Below, piece by piece: positions 14,443-23,121 of a DNA stretch of 34,024 nt. Made by a program: the position numbers and the translations under genes. This DNA is from SAR202 cluster bacterium (lineage in GTDB: Bacteria > Chloroflexota > Dehalococcoidia > Lucifugimonadales > UBA1123). Each line of letters opens with the position of its first letter. The stretch's first letter is position 1. Location of the stretch: positions 1 through 34,024 of the forward strand of contig JASMDM010000037.1 in assembly GCA_030752795.1 (NCBI GenBank), written 5' to 3'. The notes under the pieces were generated by a model. It was not told where the DNA came from. It did not search any database and was given only the letters and a program-made list of their open reading frames with translations.

Positions 14443-16905
14443 ATGACGGAAGCGCTCGAAGGCATCAAAGTTCTGGATTTTACGCAGGGGATGGCGGGCT
14501 CCATCGCGACGATGGTGATGTCTGACTTCGGCGCGGAAGTCATCAAGATCGAGTCGCCCCAGGGAGACCCGTTCCGAGCTTTCCCGCCTTCGCTCGTGTG
14601 GAACCGCGGCAAGAAGAGCGTCGTCATCGACCTGAAGGACTCGGCGGGTCGGCGCCAGTTGCACCAGCTGGTGCCTCAGGCCGATCTGGTCGTAGAGAGC
14701 TTCCGCCCGGGTGTGGCTGAAAAGCTGGGCATCGGGTACGAAGAGCTCAAAGCCATCCGCCCTAATCTCGTTTACTGTTCGCTCACCGGATTCGGACGAC
14801 GCGGCGACTACGCGAACTACAAAGGGTACGAGGCGCTTATCGCGGCGAAGTCCGGCCGGCTGATGGTGTTCGCAGGGATGACCGGACGCGAAGGGCCCGG
14901 CCACGCCGCCGTCAACGCGGCCAGCCACTCGGCCGCGATGGCCACCATTCGAGGAACCCTTTCAGCCTTGTCGGTCCGTGACGCCACCGGCAAAGGCCAG
15001 AGAGTGGACACGAGCCTGCTCCAAGCGATCACTTACTACGATTTGAGCCAATGGATCCTCTGGCAAATGATGATCAATTTCCCGGATGAGTATCCGTTCG
15101 ACGAGACGGTCATCGCCAGCCGTCCCTCTCCTCTCCAGTACTTGCCAGCGCGAACCAAGGACGGCCAATGGATTCAACTCGCCAACCTGGTCGAGCGATT
15201 GTTCCACGCGGAAATCCGTGCGATCGGCCTTGGTCACATCTACAAAGAAGAGCGCTTCGCGAAGCTGCCAGTGCTGGAAGATGACGCTCGCGAGGAGCTG
15301 CGGCGGATGATCCTCGCTAAGATGCAGGAGCGAACGCTCGACGAATGGATGGAATACTTCATCAACGAGCAAGGCGACGTCGCCGCTGAGCCGTTCATGA
15401 CGGCCAAAGAGGGACTATCGCACCCGCAAATGGTGCACAAAGGCATCGTCGAGCAGGTCGAGGACCCGTCCGTCGGCTCTATGCGACAGCTCGGAACGAT
15501 GTTCCACATGGACGGCACGCCTCCGTCGATCAAAGGGCCGGCGCCTTCGCTGGGCCAGCATACCGAAGAAGTGCTCGGACAACCCGCCCCGGCGCGAGCC
15601 GCGACCAACGGAGCGTCGAACGGCGCTTCTCCCATATCCAAACTCGCTCCGAACGAGGCCGCACATCCGGGGCCGATGTCGGGCGTAACCGTGTTGGATT
15701 TGTCGACGGTCATCGCAGGCCCGCTTTCCGGATCGCTGACTGCCGAGCTGGGCGCGCGGGTCATCCGCATCGAGACGTTGCAAGGCGACATGATGCGGGG
15801 CCACTATAACGGCATCGCCACTAATCGGACCATGGCTGGGACCGAGGGTCTCTCGCTGAACCTGAAGACCGACGAGGCGCAAGACATACTGAGGGCGCTG
15901 ATCCCGAAAACGGACGTCGTGCTTCACAACATGCGACCCGGCGCCCCGGAACGAGTGGGCATCGGGTTCGACCAGGTTCGGGAACTCAACCCAGACATCG
16001 TCTACGTATACGTCGGCGGGTACGGCTCGACCGGACCGCATAGCCACCGACCGGCGATGCATCCCATTGGCGGAGCAGTCTCCGGCGGCGCGATGGCGCA
16101 GATGGGCCGAGGGACGATCCCTCCCGTCGACGCCGATCTCGACATGGAAGAAATCGTCGAGGTCTCGCGCCGGTTGGGACGCGCTCAAGATGTAAACCCA
16201 GACCCGAACACGTCGATGGTAACTTCGACGGCCATCATGATGGGACTGTATGCCAGACAGCGCTTCGGCAAAGCACAGTACGTCGAGACGACCATGATCG
16301 GCGCAAACGCATACGCCAACGCCGACGGTTTCTTCGACTACGAAGGCGCCCCAGAGCGACCGGTAGCGGACTCCAACGGATATGGCTTGAACGCGCTGTA
16401 CCGCCTGTACGACGCCGACGGCGGCTGGATATACCTGGCGTGCCCGATGGACCGAGAATGGCGCGACCTGTGCCGCGTACTTGACCGATCGGACCTGCCG
16501 AACGATCCTCGATTTGTTGACGCCAAGTCCCGCGAAGAGAATGACGACGCCTTGATCGCCGAGTTGGCGCCTATATTCGCCGCACAGACGCCGGAGCATT
16601 GGGAGACGACTCTCTCCGCCGAAGACATTGGCTGCGTGAAGGTCGAGGACCGAGGGATGTTCCACTTCTTCGACGAGGATCCGCACGTCAAGGAAAACGG
16701 CTTCACCACCGAGGTCGAGCACTTGAGACACGGGCAGTTCTGGCATCACTCGCCGGTTCTGAACTTCTCTGAGACCCCAGGTGAGGTCAGGGGCGGCATC
16801 CTTCGCGGCCAGCACACGAAACCGATCCTCCACGATCTCGGCTACACGGACGACCAGATCGACGAGCTCCGAGCCAAAGGCGTGTTGGACTGGGAAGAAG
16901 CGTAG
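14443..16905 (+). CDS. double CaiB/BaiF family III CoA-transferase fusion
   Basis: One 820-residue polypeptide holds two complete family III CoA-transferase domains: domain 1 at about 1-382 and domain 2 at about 413-820, joined by an Ala/Asn/Ser/Pro-rich linker. Each has the VLDFTQGMAG or VLDLSTVIAG start and the end motif (LGQHTEEVL in domain 1, LRGQHTKPIL in domain 2). Aligned on the GKGQ or GKAQ segment, domain 2 has the catalytic aspartate (D587 in NPDPNTS) but domain 1 has serine at that place (S161 in AASHSAA). This suggests a built-in heterodimer with one active site that forms the thioester. GGAG precedes the ATG. It follows the second E2 by 76 bases and ends three bases before the MaoC gene. 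Confidence 0.9.
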   Translation: MTEALEGIKVLDFTQGMAGSIATMVMSDFGAEVIKIESPQGDPFRAFPPSLVWNRGKKSVVIDLKDSAGRRQLHQLVPQADLVVESFRPGVAEKLGIGYEELKAIRPNLVYCSLTGFGRRGDYANYKGYEALIAAKSGRLMVFAGMTGREGPGHAAVNAASHSAAMATIRGTLSALSVRDATGKGQRVDTSLLQAITYYDLSQWILWQMMINFPDEYPFDETVIASRPSPLQYLPARTKDGQWIQLANLVERLFHAEIRAIGLGHIYKEERFAKLPVLEDDAREELRRMILAKMQERTLDEWMEYFINEQGDVAAEPFMTAKEGLSHPQMVHKGIVEQVEDPSVGSMRQLGTMFHMDGTPPSIKGPAPSLGQHTEEVLGQPAPARAATNGASNGASPISKLAPNEAAHPGPMSGVTVLDLSTVIAGPLSGSLTAELGARVIRIETLQGDMMRGHYNGIATNRTMAGTEGLSLNLKTDEAQDILRALIPKTDVVLHNMRPGAPERVGIGFDQVRELNPDIVYVYVGGYGSTGPHSHRPAMHPIGGAVSGGAMAQMGRGTIPPVDADLDMEEIVEVSRRLGRAQDVNPDPNTSMVTSTAIMMGLYARQRFGKAQYVETTMIGANAYANADGFFDYEGAPERPVADSNGYGLNALYRLYDADGGWIYLACPMDREWRDLCRVLDRSDLPNDPRFVDAKSREENDDALIAELAPIFAAQTPEHWETTLSAEDIGCVKVEDRGMFHFFDEDPHVKENGFTTEVEHLRHGQFWHHSPVLNFSETPGEVRGGILRGQHTKPILHDLGYTDDQIDELRAKGVLDWEEA

Positions 16906-16908
16906 CGC

Positions 16909-17321
16909 TTGGACGTGAACGTCGGCCAGACCGCGAGCCGGGAGTTGACCGTCACGTCGGACACCGTGCGTTCGTTCGCCGAACTGACAGGCGACTTCAA
17001 TCCACCCACTTCGACGAAGCGTTCGCCAACGGAACCCGATTCAAGGGCCTCATCGCCCAGGGGGGCATCGCGACCGGCCTGCTTCACGCTCTGGTCGCTA
17101 TGGACCTGCCGGGACCGGGCAGCGTGTTCATGCGGCAGAACTGGAGCTTCCCGAAGCCGGTCTACATCGGCGACACGATCAAGGCCACCGGCGCGATCAT
17201 GACATTCAACCAGCGCCGCAGCATCGCCACAATGGAATTCCGCGTGATCGACCAGAACGGCCAAGACGTGCTGACGGGCGAAGCGACGGTCATGCAGTTG
17301 CAGTCCACAGCCCAAACGTAG
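16909..17321 (+). pseudogene. MaoC-like enoyl-CoA hydratase, single-base frameshift
   Basis: Two frames join to one hot-dog-fold hydratase of about 137 residues. The first frame gives VGQTASRELTVTSDTVRSF and AELTGDFNP. From 17007 the next frame gives HFDEAFANGTRFKGLIAQGG, then LLHALVAMDLPGPGS to the stop at 17321. One base is missing at about 17002-17006, inside the NPxHxDxxxA motif that holds the catalytic Asp/His pair of this family. Everything else is well conserved, so either the loss is recent or it is a sequencing error. The likely role is hydration of an enoyl-CoA. The start is TTG 16909 or GTG 16915, directly after the fused CoA-transferase. Confidence 0.82.
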
Positions 17322-17405
17322 GACACAATTCCGACTAGCTCGGACGCCACACCGACAATCCTCTGACCGGTCCAACAACCGGCGCCACAACACCTTCGTG
17401 AGAAC

Positions 17406-19550
17406 ATGACTGACAAACATTTCCCCATCGAAGAGATCGCCAAGTTTCCGCCGCCCGGCATGGCAATGCCAGTGTCGTACGCCTTCAGTCCCGATGACAA
17501 GCTCGTCACCTACCTGCACGGCCCCGATCAGAGCCCGGTGCGTCAGCTATACGCGCTCGACGTCGAATCCGGTGAAACGCGCGTAGTTCTGTCGTCGTTG
17601 GAAGGCCAGGACGAAGAGTTGTCGATCGAAGAGGCGCTGCGCCGTCAGCGGTTGCGACTGCTCGGGCAAGGCATCACGAGATACGCGTGGTCGGAACAGG
17701 GATCGGGGATTCTGCTTCCGGGGCAAAACGCTGTCCATGTCATGGACGATTCGGACTCTCCGGCGCGAAAGATCGTGGACGGCAACGGCCGGTCGATTCT
17801 CGACCCTCAACTATCGCGTCAAGGAGACCAGATCGCGTACGTCCAGGACGCCGAAGTGTACGTAGCATCGGTCGAACGTGGCGAGTCCCGCCAGATCACG
17901 AGCGGCGCACGCGGCACTGGGAAGACAAACGGATTGGCGGAGTACATCGCCCAGGAAGAGATGGGGCGGAGCTCGGGTTTCAGGTGGTCGCGCGACGGAC
18001 GCCGGATCGCTTTCGAGGAAGCCGATGAAACGCACATCCCCGTGTATCGCATCGTGCACCAGGGCAAGGACGAGACCGGCGACAGCGCGCAGGAGGACCA
18101 TCGCTACCCATTCGCCGGCGAGGAGAACGTGAAAGTCCGGCTCGGCGTCGTGTCCGTGGATGGCGGCGACCCGACTTGGATGGACCTCGGCGACGACCCC
18201 GACATCTACCTCGCCCGCGTTCACTGGATGCCCAACGGCGAACTGTGGGCCCAGATCGAAAACCGGGAGCAGACTCGGCTGGACCTGGTGCGATTCGACA
18301 TCTCGGACGGGAGCCGATCGACGGTGTTGACCGAAACCAGCGACGTTTGGATCAACCTGCACAACATGTTCCGGCCTCTCGAGTCGAGCGGCTTCGTGTG
18401 GGCATCGGAACGCACCGGCTTCAACCACCTCTACGTCCACGACGGCGACGGCAACCTCGTCCGGCAACTCACCGACGGCGAGTGGATGGTCGACGGCCTG
18501 GCCGGTGTCGATGAAGAAGGCGGTCGCGTCTACTTCACGGGCACGAAGGACGGTCCGATCGAGCGGCGCCTCTATTCGGTTCCGCTGACTGGCGGACCGG
18601 TTGCGTGCATCACGCCGGAGCCGGGGATGCACGCCGTTACGCTCGACCACAAGTTTCACCGGTTTGTAGACGTATTCAGCTCCATCGCCGCCCCTCCGAC
18701 GGCGAAGGTACGCAGCTTGGAAGACGGCGTCGAACTGGCAACCATCCACACGTCCGACGACCCGCGAATCGAATCGCTGAATCTTTCGCCACCCGAGCTC
18801 GTAACGATCGAGACCAAAGACGGCGCGACGCTGCACGGGGCGATCTACCGGCCCAACAGCGAGTTCGGCGCGGGCCCCTACCCGACAATCGTCAGCGTCT
18901 ACGGCGGTCCGCACGCGCAGACGGTCGTCGACCACTGGGGCATGACATGTTCGATGCGCGTGCAGTACCTGCGCAGCCGGGGCTATCTCGTGTTCGAGCT
19001 CGACAACCGGGGCTGCGCACGTCGAGGACTGGCGTTCGAGGCGGCGCTCAAGAACAAGATGGGAACTATTGAGGTCCGAGACCAAGTCGAGGGTGTTAAA
19101 TGGCTGATCGCGCAAGGCTTGGCCGACCCCGAACGCGTCGGCATCTATGGCTGGAGCTACGGCGGTTTCATGACGCTCATGTGCCTCGCGCAGGCGCCGG
19201 AGGTGTTCAGTGTCGGCGTAGCGGGCGCGCCGGTGTCCCACTGGGACGGCTACGACACGCACTACACGGAGCACTACATGGGCACGCCGCGATCGAACCC
19301 GGAAGGCTATGCTGACGGCTCTCCAAACAACCACGTTGCGAAGATCGAGGGCAAGCTCCTGATTCTGCACGGCCTGATCGACGAGAACGTCCATTTCCGG
19401 CACACCGCCCGCCTGATCAACGCGCTGATCGCCGCTCGCGTGCCCTACGACTTCATGCTGTTCCCAGACGAGCGCCACATGCCTCGCAAGCCAGAGGATC
19501 GCGTTTATATGGAAAGCCGCATCGCTGAGTTCTTCGCGGCGAACTTGTAG
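17406..19550 (+). CDS. S9 family peptidase, dipeptidyl-peptidase IV type
   Basis: A 714-residue serine peptidase with an N-terminal beta-propeller (about 1-470) and a C-terminal alpha/beta-hydrolase domain (about 480-714). The catalytic triad is S584 (GWSYGGF), D659 (HGLIDENV) and H691 (DERHMP). The pair E184/E185 in [17 protein letters not shown] matches the acidic motif that binds the free N-terminus in DPP IV enzymes, supporting dipeptide release from peptide N-termini. There is no clear signal peptide, so it is probably cytoplasmic. The ribosome-binding site is weak. It stands apart functionally from the acyl-CoA genes and may be its own unit. Confidence 0.9.
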   Translation: MTDKHFPIEEIAKFPPPGMAMPVSYAFSPDDKLVTYLHGPDQSPVRQLYALDVESGETRVVLSSLEGQDEELSIEEALRRQRLRLLGQGITRYAWSEQGSGILLPGQNAVHVMDDSDSPARKIVDGNGRSILDPQLSRQGDQIAYVQDAEVYVASVERGESRQITSGARGTGKTNGLAEYIAQEEMGRSSGFRWSRDGRRIAFEEADETHIPVYRIVHQGKDETGDSAQEDHRYPFAGEENVKVRLGVVSVDGGDPTWMDLGDDPDIYLARVHWMPNGELWAQIENREQTRLDLVRFDISDGSRSTVLTETSDVWINLHNMFRPLESSGFVWASERTGFNHLYVHDGDGNLVRQLTDGEWMVDGLAGVDEEGGRVYFTGTKDGPIERRLYSVPLTGGPVACITPEPGMHAVTLDHKFHRFVDVFSSIAAPPTAKVRSLEDGVELATIHTSDDPRIESLNLSPPELVTIETKDGATLHGAIYRPNSEFGAGPYPTIVSVYGGPHAQTVVDHWGMTCSMRVQYLRSRGYLVFELDNRGCARRGLAFEAALKNKMGTIEVRDQVEGVKWLIAQGLADPERVGIYGWSYGGFMTLMCLAQAPEVFSVGVAGAPVSHWDGYDTHYTEHYMGTPRSNPEGYADGSPNNHVAKIEGKLLILHGLIDENVHFRHTARLINALIAARVPYDFMLFPDERHMPRKPEDRVYMESRIAEFFAANL

Positions 19551-19587
19551 CGAGAAATTGCCAGCCCGACGCAGCCGGCATCAACCG

Positions 19588-19812
19588 TGGGGAGTCCAGA
19601 GAGGCGCGCCCTTCTGGCGTCGAACTGTAGTCCTCCGGAAAACCGTTGCGAGCGGATGGGACGGAACGCATCTACTCGCAGCCCTGCTTCCGATCTAATA
19701 GAATGCGCTGGGCGCATCCAACACCGCTGCAGGGAGTCCAGAGGGGCGACCGCCCTTCTGGCGGGGCCCTGGGGTGTCCCCAGAAGACCTTTGCGGGCGG
19801 GCGGGTGGGATG
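19588..19812. repeat. palindromic repeat family 1, copies B and C
   Basis: Copy C (19732-19810) is the family-1 unit in inverse orientation to copy A. It has GGGAGTCCAGAGGGG with a hairpin, then CTGGGG-TGT-CCCCAG (19769-19783), then GCGGGCGGGCGGGTGGGA. Copy B (19588-19660) has the same GGGAGTCCAGAG start but is eroded further on. They form a direct tandem pair about 140 bases apart. They fill most of the 330-base gap 19551-19880, in which I see no gene. Confidence 0.7.
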
Positions 19813-19880
19813 GGACAACATCCGCCATCGGGAAATCACAACATCAACCAGCCATCGACAACCGACGAAGAGGTGACGAG

Positions 19881-20699
19881 ATGACCAAAGCGCGAGTCAA
19901 CGGAATCGAGATCGACTACCAGGAGTCCGGCGAAGGCGAGGCCATCGTGTTCGCCCACGGCGCGGGCGGCAACCTGCTCAGTTGGTGGCAGCAGACGCCG
20001 TATTTCTCGTCGAACTACCGATGCATCACATTCTCGCACAGGGGTTTCGGCCACTCACCAGACGTTCCCGACGGACCGGGCATGAACTCCTTCGTCGACG
20101 ATTTGGAGGGACTTCTGGACCATCTGAACATCAACGCGGCGCACGTCGTGGCCCAGTCGATGGGAGGCCGCACAGCTCTCGGATTCGCGGTGGCGCACCC
20201 GTCAAGAACGCTCAGCGTGGTGCTCGCCGACACGACCGGCGCGATGGACGAGCCCGACGTTGTAGACGCGATGGAGGACTGGCGAAACAACCACGGCTCG
20301 ACGCGGGAGATCGGCTTCAGGGCGTTGTCGATCGGCTTCGCAGAACGCAGACCGGACAAAGCCAACTTGTATCTGCAGATCTCACGCACGAATCCGCCAC
20401 GCCCGCCGGTCGCCGGGGTCATGTCAGGCGGGCCGTCGGGCACGGCGTTGTCGGGAATGAAGACGCCTCTGCTGTTCATAGTCGGCGAGGAAGACGACCT
20501 CACGCCGCCGCATGTGATCGAGGCGGCGTCGCGTCACATCCCAGGATCGACGGTGAGCCGGGTTCCCGGAGCAGGGCACTCAGTGTACTTCGAGATTCCG
20601 GACATGTTCAACTTCGAGGTTGGCCGGTTCATCAAGCGGGCGTCCCAGTCGAGGGGCTTGGGCAGCACCCTCCGAAACGGCATTCAAGTCGTTGACTGA
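19881..20699 (+). CDS. alpha/beta hydrolase
   Basis: A 272-residue alpha/beta-hydrolase fold protein. The oxyanion-hole HGAGGN is at about residue 26, the nucleophile S93 in AQSMGGR, the acid D205 or D206 in GEEDDLTPP, and H233 in GAGHSVYFE. The N-terminus VNGIEIDYQESGEGE is typical of esterase/lactonase-like members, but the substrate cannot be assigned. The start is ATG at 19881 behind GAGGTGA; the frame stays open upstream through the repeat region without homology. It is preceded by repeat copies B and C and followed by a MITE-like element. Confidence 0.88.
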   Translation: MTKARVNGIEIDYQESGEGEAIVFAHGAGGNLLSWWQQTPYFSSNYRCITFSHRGFGHSPDVPDGPGMNSFVDDLEGLLDHLNINAAHVVAQSMGGRTALGFAVAHPSRTLSVVLADTTGAMDEPDVVDAMEDWRNNHGSTREIGFRALSIGFAERRPDKANLYLQISRTNPPRPPVAGVMSGGPSGTALSGMKTPLLFIVGEEDDLTPPHVIEAASRHIPGSTVSRVPGAGHSVYFEIPDMFNFEVGRFIKRASQSRGLGSTLRNGIQVVD

Positions 20700-20760
20700 A
20701 GTCACGTTTTGTTGATCGACCTGCTCCGTCGCAGATAGCCAACGAGTGGTTGGGGAAATT

Positions 20761-20900
20761 CGCTCGTAGGGGAGGGTTTCAAACCCTCCCGAGGGTTGCG
20801 ACCCGATGATTCACCCAAATCGTTCAGCCACGATCGGGTTATTATTGCGACTTGACCTAATACGATGCATCGGGAGGGTTTGAAACCCTCCCCTACAGCG
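20761..20900. mobile_element. MITE-like element with 27-base self-palindromic inverted ends
   Basis: A 27-base sequence at 20766-20792 (GTAGGGGAGGGTTTC...) recurs exactly as its reverse complement at 20870-20896. Each end is itself a palindrome, GGGAGGGTTT-C-AAACCCTCCC. The similarity extends outward through CGCT with one indel, giving ends of about 31 bases. The 77 bases between carry no reading frame. There is no obvious target-site duplication. A similar inverted pair lies at 6041-6174. It could be a non-autonomous transposon or a structured bidirectional hairpin pair. The rest of 20700-21090 holds the relic at 21012-21053 and nothing else I can name. Confidence 0.6.
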
Positions 20901-21011
20901 CGTCATACATCCCAACGGTTTGGGCGATTCGGTGAGCAAGTATCGACCGAAGGCGCATCCGCCGCAACGCAGGCCTGGAGCTGCCTACCGTGATGTGGCC
21001 CGCTGTCGCCC

Positions 21012-21053
21012 CTACCGCAACACGCCATTCACGTAGAGCTGGTCAACAGGCGG
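21012..21053 (-). pseudogene. relic of a CaiB/BaiF C-terminus
   Basis: Read on the minus strand this encodes PPVDQLYVNGVLR and a TAG stop. The intact CoA-transferase ending at 21895 finishes PAVDQLYVDGVLR and a TAG stop. The nucleotide match continues over roughly 45 bases with few changes, and the sequence upstream of it (toward 21090) is unrelated. It is therefore the tail of a lost or truncated second copy, separated from the intact gene's tail by 883 bases that include the HicB-like gene. Confidence 0.7.
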
Positions 21054-21090
21054 GCTAGCTGTGGCCCCGTGACGGGAGGAACGTCCTGCA

Positions 21091-21465
21091 CTACGAGCCT
21101 GCAATCGCCAGTTGCTCCGCGGGCTCCGGGAACGGGAACACATCAGGCTGGTAGAACAGGCCTGTCTCGTTCATTCGGTTGAGCGGCATTCTGACGACCA
21201 GTTCACGGTCCTGGTCACGTTCGCGTTGGACCTCGATGCCATATTCTTCGAAGAATCTTTCACGCTCGCCCTCTTCCTCAAGAGCGTCGAGGTGCGACAC
21301 GATCGATTCATGTAGTTTTTGTTGCGCCCTTCCAGCATTGCAGGCAAGGGTGCTCGTGCCCAATTCGACACACGTGCCGACCCAGTTCTTGCCTTCCCGT
21401 TCAAACTGGAGAGTCAGGATGAGATGCCCTATGTTCTCGGTGCGCGATTCGGTTCCTGAGTTCAT
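21091..21465 (-). CDS. HicB-like protein, no HicA partner
   Basis: A 124-residue protein whose first part, LTLQFEREGKNWVGTCVELG followed by TSTLACNAGRAQQKLHESI, resembles the partial RNase H fold of the HicB antitoxin family. The C-terminal part is charged and unlike a standard DNA-binding HicB tail. AAGGGAT precedes the ATG. HicB normally pairs with a small HicA toxin, but no HicA-like frame is visible on either side, so a toxin-antitoxin role is doubtful. The gene sits between the CoA-transferase relic and the intact CoA-transferase, in a stretch otherwise without genes. Confidence 0.6.
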   Translation of the reverse strand: MNSGTESRTENIGHLILTLQFEREGKNWVGTCVELGTSTLACNAGRAQQKLHESIVSHLDALEEEGERERFFEEYGIEVQRERDQDRELVVRMPLNRMNETGLFYQPDVFPFPEPAEQLAIAGS

Positions 21466-21894
21466 TGGTCTTGATCCCTTCCCGCCCGCCAGGCGTCAAA
21501 AGCTGCTGGGGGCCGCTCAGTCCGGCCAAATTGACGGCCAATTGAATCTCATGATACCGGCCGATATTGTCGGATCGCTATGCAAATTGTCGAGGCAACG
21601 GCCGCACCCCGATCATATCAGAGAACAATGGCACGAGCGCATCTCCGGACCATTACGCGGGCAAGGCTGCACCTGGTAAACGGGTATAGAAAGGATCGTG
21701 CCTAGCAACCTTGAGCCGTGATCAATCTCCGATTTGGTCGGCTTCAGGTCGCCCGGATTGACACGCCTTAGCGAACCCATCAAGAGCGGAGCGTGCAGAG
21801 TGCGACTCGAGGGCTGCGGTGCTTGCTCTGACACGCGTGTCGTTAACGGTGTCGCTCCGAACAAAATACGGCGTGATCGCTGGCGACAGCCCTC
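21466..21894. other. intergenic region without recognised gene
   Basis: This 429-base stretch lies between the HicB-like gene and the 3' end of the CoA-transferase operon. I see no reading frame with homology, no RNA gene and no convincing terminator. A short C-rich CCCGCCCGCCAGGCG piece at about 21481-21496 is reminiscent of repeat family 1 but too short to call. Confidence 0.4.
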
Positions 21895-23121
21895 CTACCG
21901 CAGCACGCCGTCAACGTAGAGCTGGTCGACGGCAGGCTCGTCGACGGCGAGGAGCTCTTTGAGGACGTACTCGGTGTGCTCGCCCATCAGTGGGGCGCGC
22001 TCGACGATCGGGGCGACGCTCGACATGGTGATCGGCTCGCCGTGTGTCGTCATCGGCTCGGTTTCGGGGTGGTCCATGACCAAAACGTGCCGCTCCCGGT
22101 AGGCGGAGTCGTTGTGCAGAAGGTCGCGCGAATCCTGGACTACACCTGCCGGAACCCCTTGCGCCTGGAGCGAGTTCATGACTTCGTAGGGCTCTCGGAC
22201 GCTCGTCCACTGCTCGATCAAGTTGTCGAGCTCATCGTGGTGCTTTCTGCGCTCGGAGATGGTTCGGAAACGGTCCTCTTGCGACCAAGCCGGATCGCCC
22301 ATGGCTCGGCAGAGCCCGGTCCACTCGCCTCCGGTTTCGACGGCGATGGCGCACCAGCGGTCCTCTCCTGCGCACCTGTAGACTCCATGAGGCGCGGCGA
22401 AGTTGGAGCGATTGCCCGGGCGAGTCGGAACGGCGCCACCGGCGGTGTACTGAAGCACGCTGGTGCCCAGCAGTGAGATCGTCGACTCGTACTGTGCAAG
22501 ATCGATGAACTGGCCTTTGCCGGTGCGGTTGCGATGGCGGAGTGCAGCCAGCACCGCCAGACCCGCATGGTTTGGATTGCCGGCGAAGTCGGGATATAGC
22601 GAGCCGGTTCCAACCGGAGCTCGGTGCGGGAATCCGGTGATGCCACTGATTCCGGCGCCGGCGATGATGTTGATGCCGTTGCCGCCGTAGCGCTGGTGGA
22701 CGCCGGTCGTGCCCATCATCGGCATGCTGAGCATGATGATGTCCGGTTTGATCTTCACCAGGTCTTCGTACGCCATGCCCCAACGTCCCATGCGGTCTCC
22801 GCGGAAAGAATTGGTGACGACGTCGCTGACCGCGACAATGTCTTTCGCGATCTCCAGGCCTTTGGCACTTCCAAGATCGAGGGCCATGCTGAGCTTGGAC
22901 GTGTTGCAGTCGTTGAAGACGCCCGCCGTATTCGGGCTCGTATTGCCCTCGGGGCGCGGACCGCCGGTTCGAATCGTGTCGTAACGCGCCGCCGACTCGA
23001 TGCGAATCACTTCCGCTCCGTAGTTCGCCATGACCCGGGTCGTGAGCGGCCCGGCAATCATCCAACTGAAGTCGGCTACCCGAATCCCTCTGAGCGGAAG
23101 ATTTGTGGATCCGTTAGTCAT
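21895..23121 (-). CDS. CaiB/BaiF CoA-transferase, aspartate-bearing subunit of a coupled pair
   Basis: A family III CoA-transferase of 408 residues. It begins with ADFSWMIAGPLTTRVMANYG, contains VTNSFRGD, and has the catalytic aspartate D178 in LYPDFAGN, followed by GKGQFIDLAQYES and LMGEHTEYVL. AGGAGGAATC precedes the ATG at 23121; the frame is open 14 codons further upstream without homology. Its start overlaps the end of the upstream CoA-transferase by 8 bases, so translation is coupled. The FSWMIAGP signature is shared with heteromeric enzymes of the benzylsuccinate CoA-transferase BbsEF type. I infer that it works with its neighbour as a heterodimer. Confidence 0.9.
   Translation of the reverse strand: MTNGSTNLPLRGIRVADFSWMIAGPLTTRVMANYGAEVIRIESAARYDTIRTGGPRPEGNTSPNTAGVFNDCNTSKLSMALDLGSAKGLEIAKDIVAVSDVVTNSFRGDRMGRWGMAYEDLVKIKPDIIMLSMPMMGTTGVHQRYGGNGINIIAGAGISGITGFPHRAPVGTGSLYPDFAGNPNHAGLAVLAALRHRNRTGKGQFIDLAQYESTISLLGTSVLQYTAGGAVPTRPGNRSNFAAPHGVYRCAGEDRWCAIAVETGGEWTGLCRAMGDPAWSQEDRFRTISERRKHHDELDNLIEQWTSVREPYEVMNSLQAQGVPAGVVQDSRDLLHNDSAYRERHVLVMDHPETEPMTTHGEPITMSSVAPIVERAPLMGEHTEYVLKELLAVDEPAVDQLYVDGVLR

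Noticed and set aside
15415..16833. Minus-strand open frame of about 472 codons opposite the CoA-transferase fusion
   Set aside because: Shadow frame; no domain signal, and the plus strand encodes a clear family III CoA-transferase.
17811..19478. Minus-strand open frame of about 555 codons opposite the S9 peptidase
   Set aside because: The opposite strand has an intact triad and propeller. The minus frame has no recognisable motif or ribosome-binding site.
19587..19880. 98-codon extension upstream of the alpha/beta hydrolase
   Set aside because: It covers repeat copies B and C and has no homology; ATG 19881 has a good GAGGTGA site.
20700..21894. HicA toxin gene next to the HicB-like protein
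   Set aside because: No small frame with the HicA GSHxxY-type core is visible on either strand.
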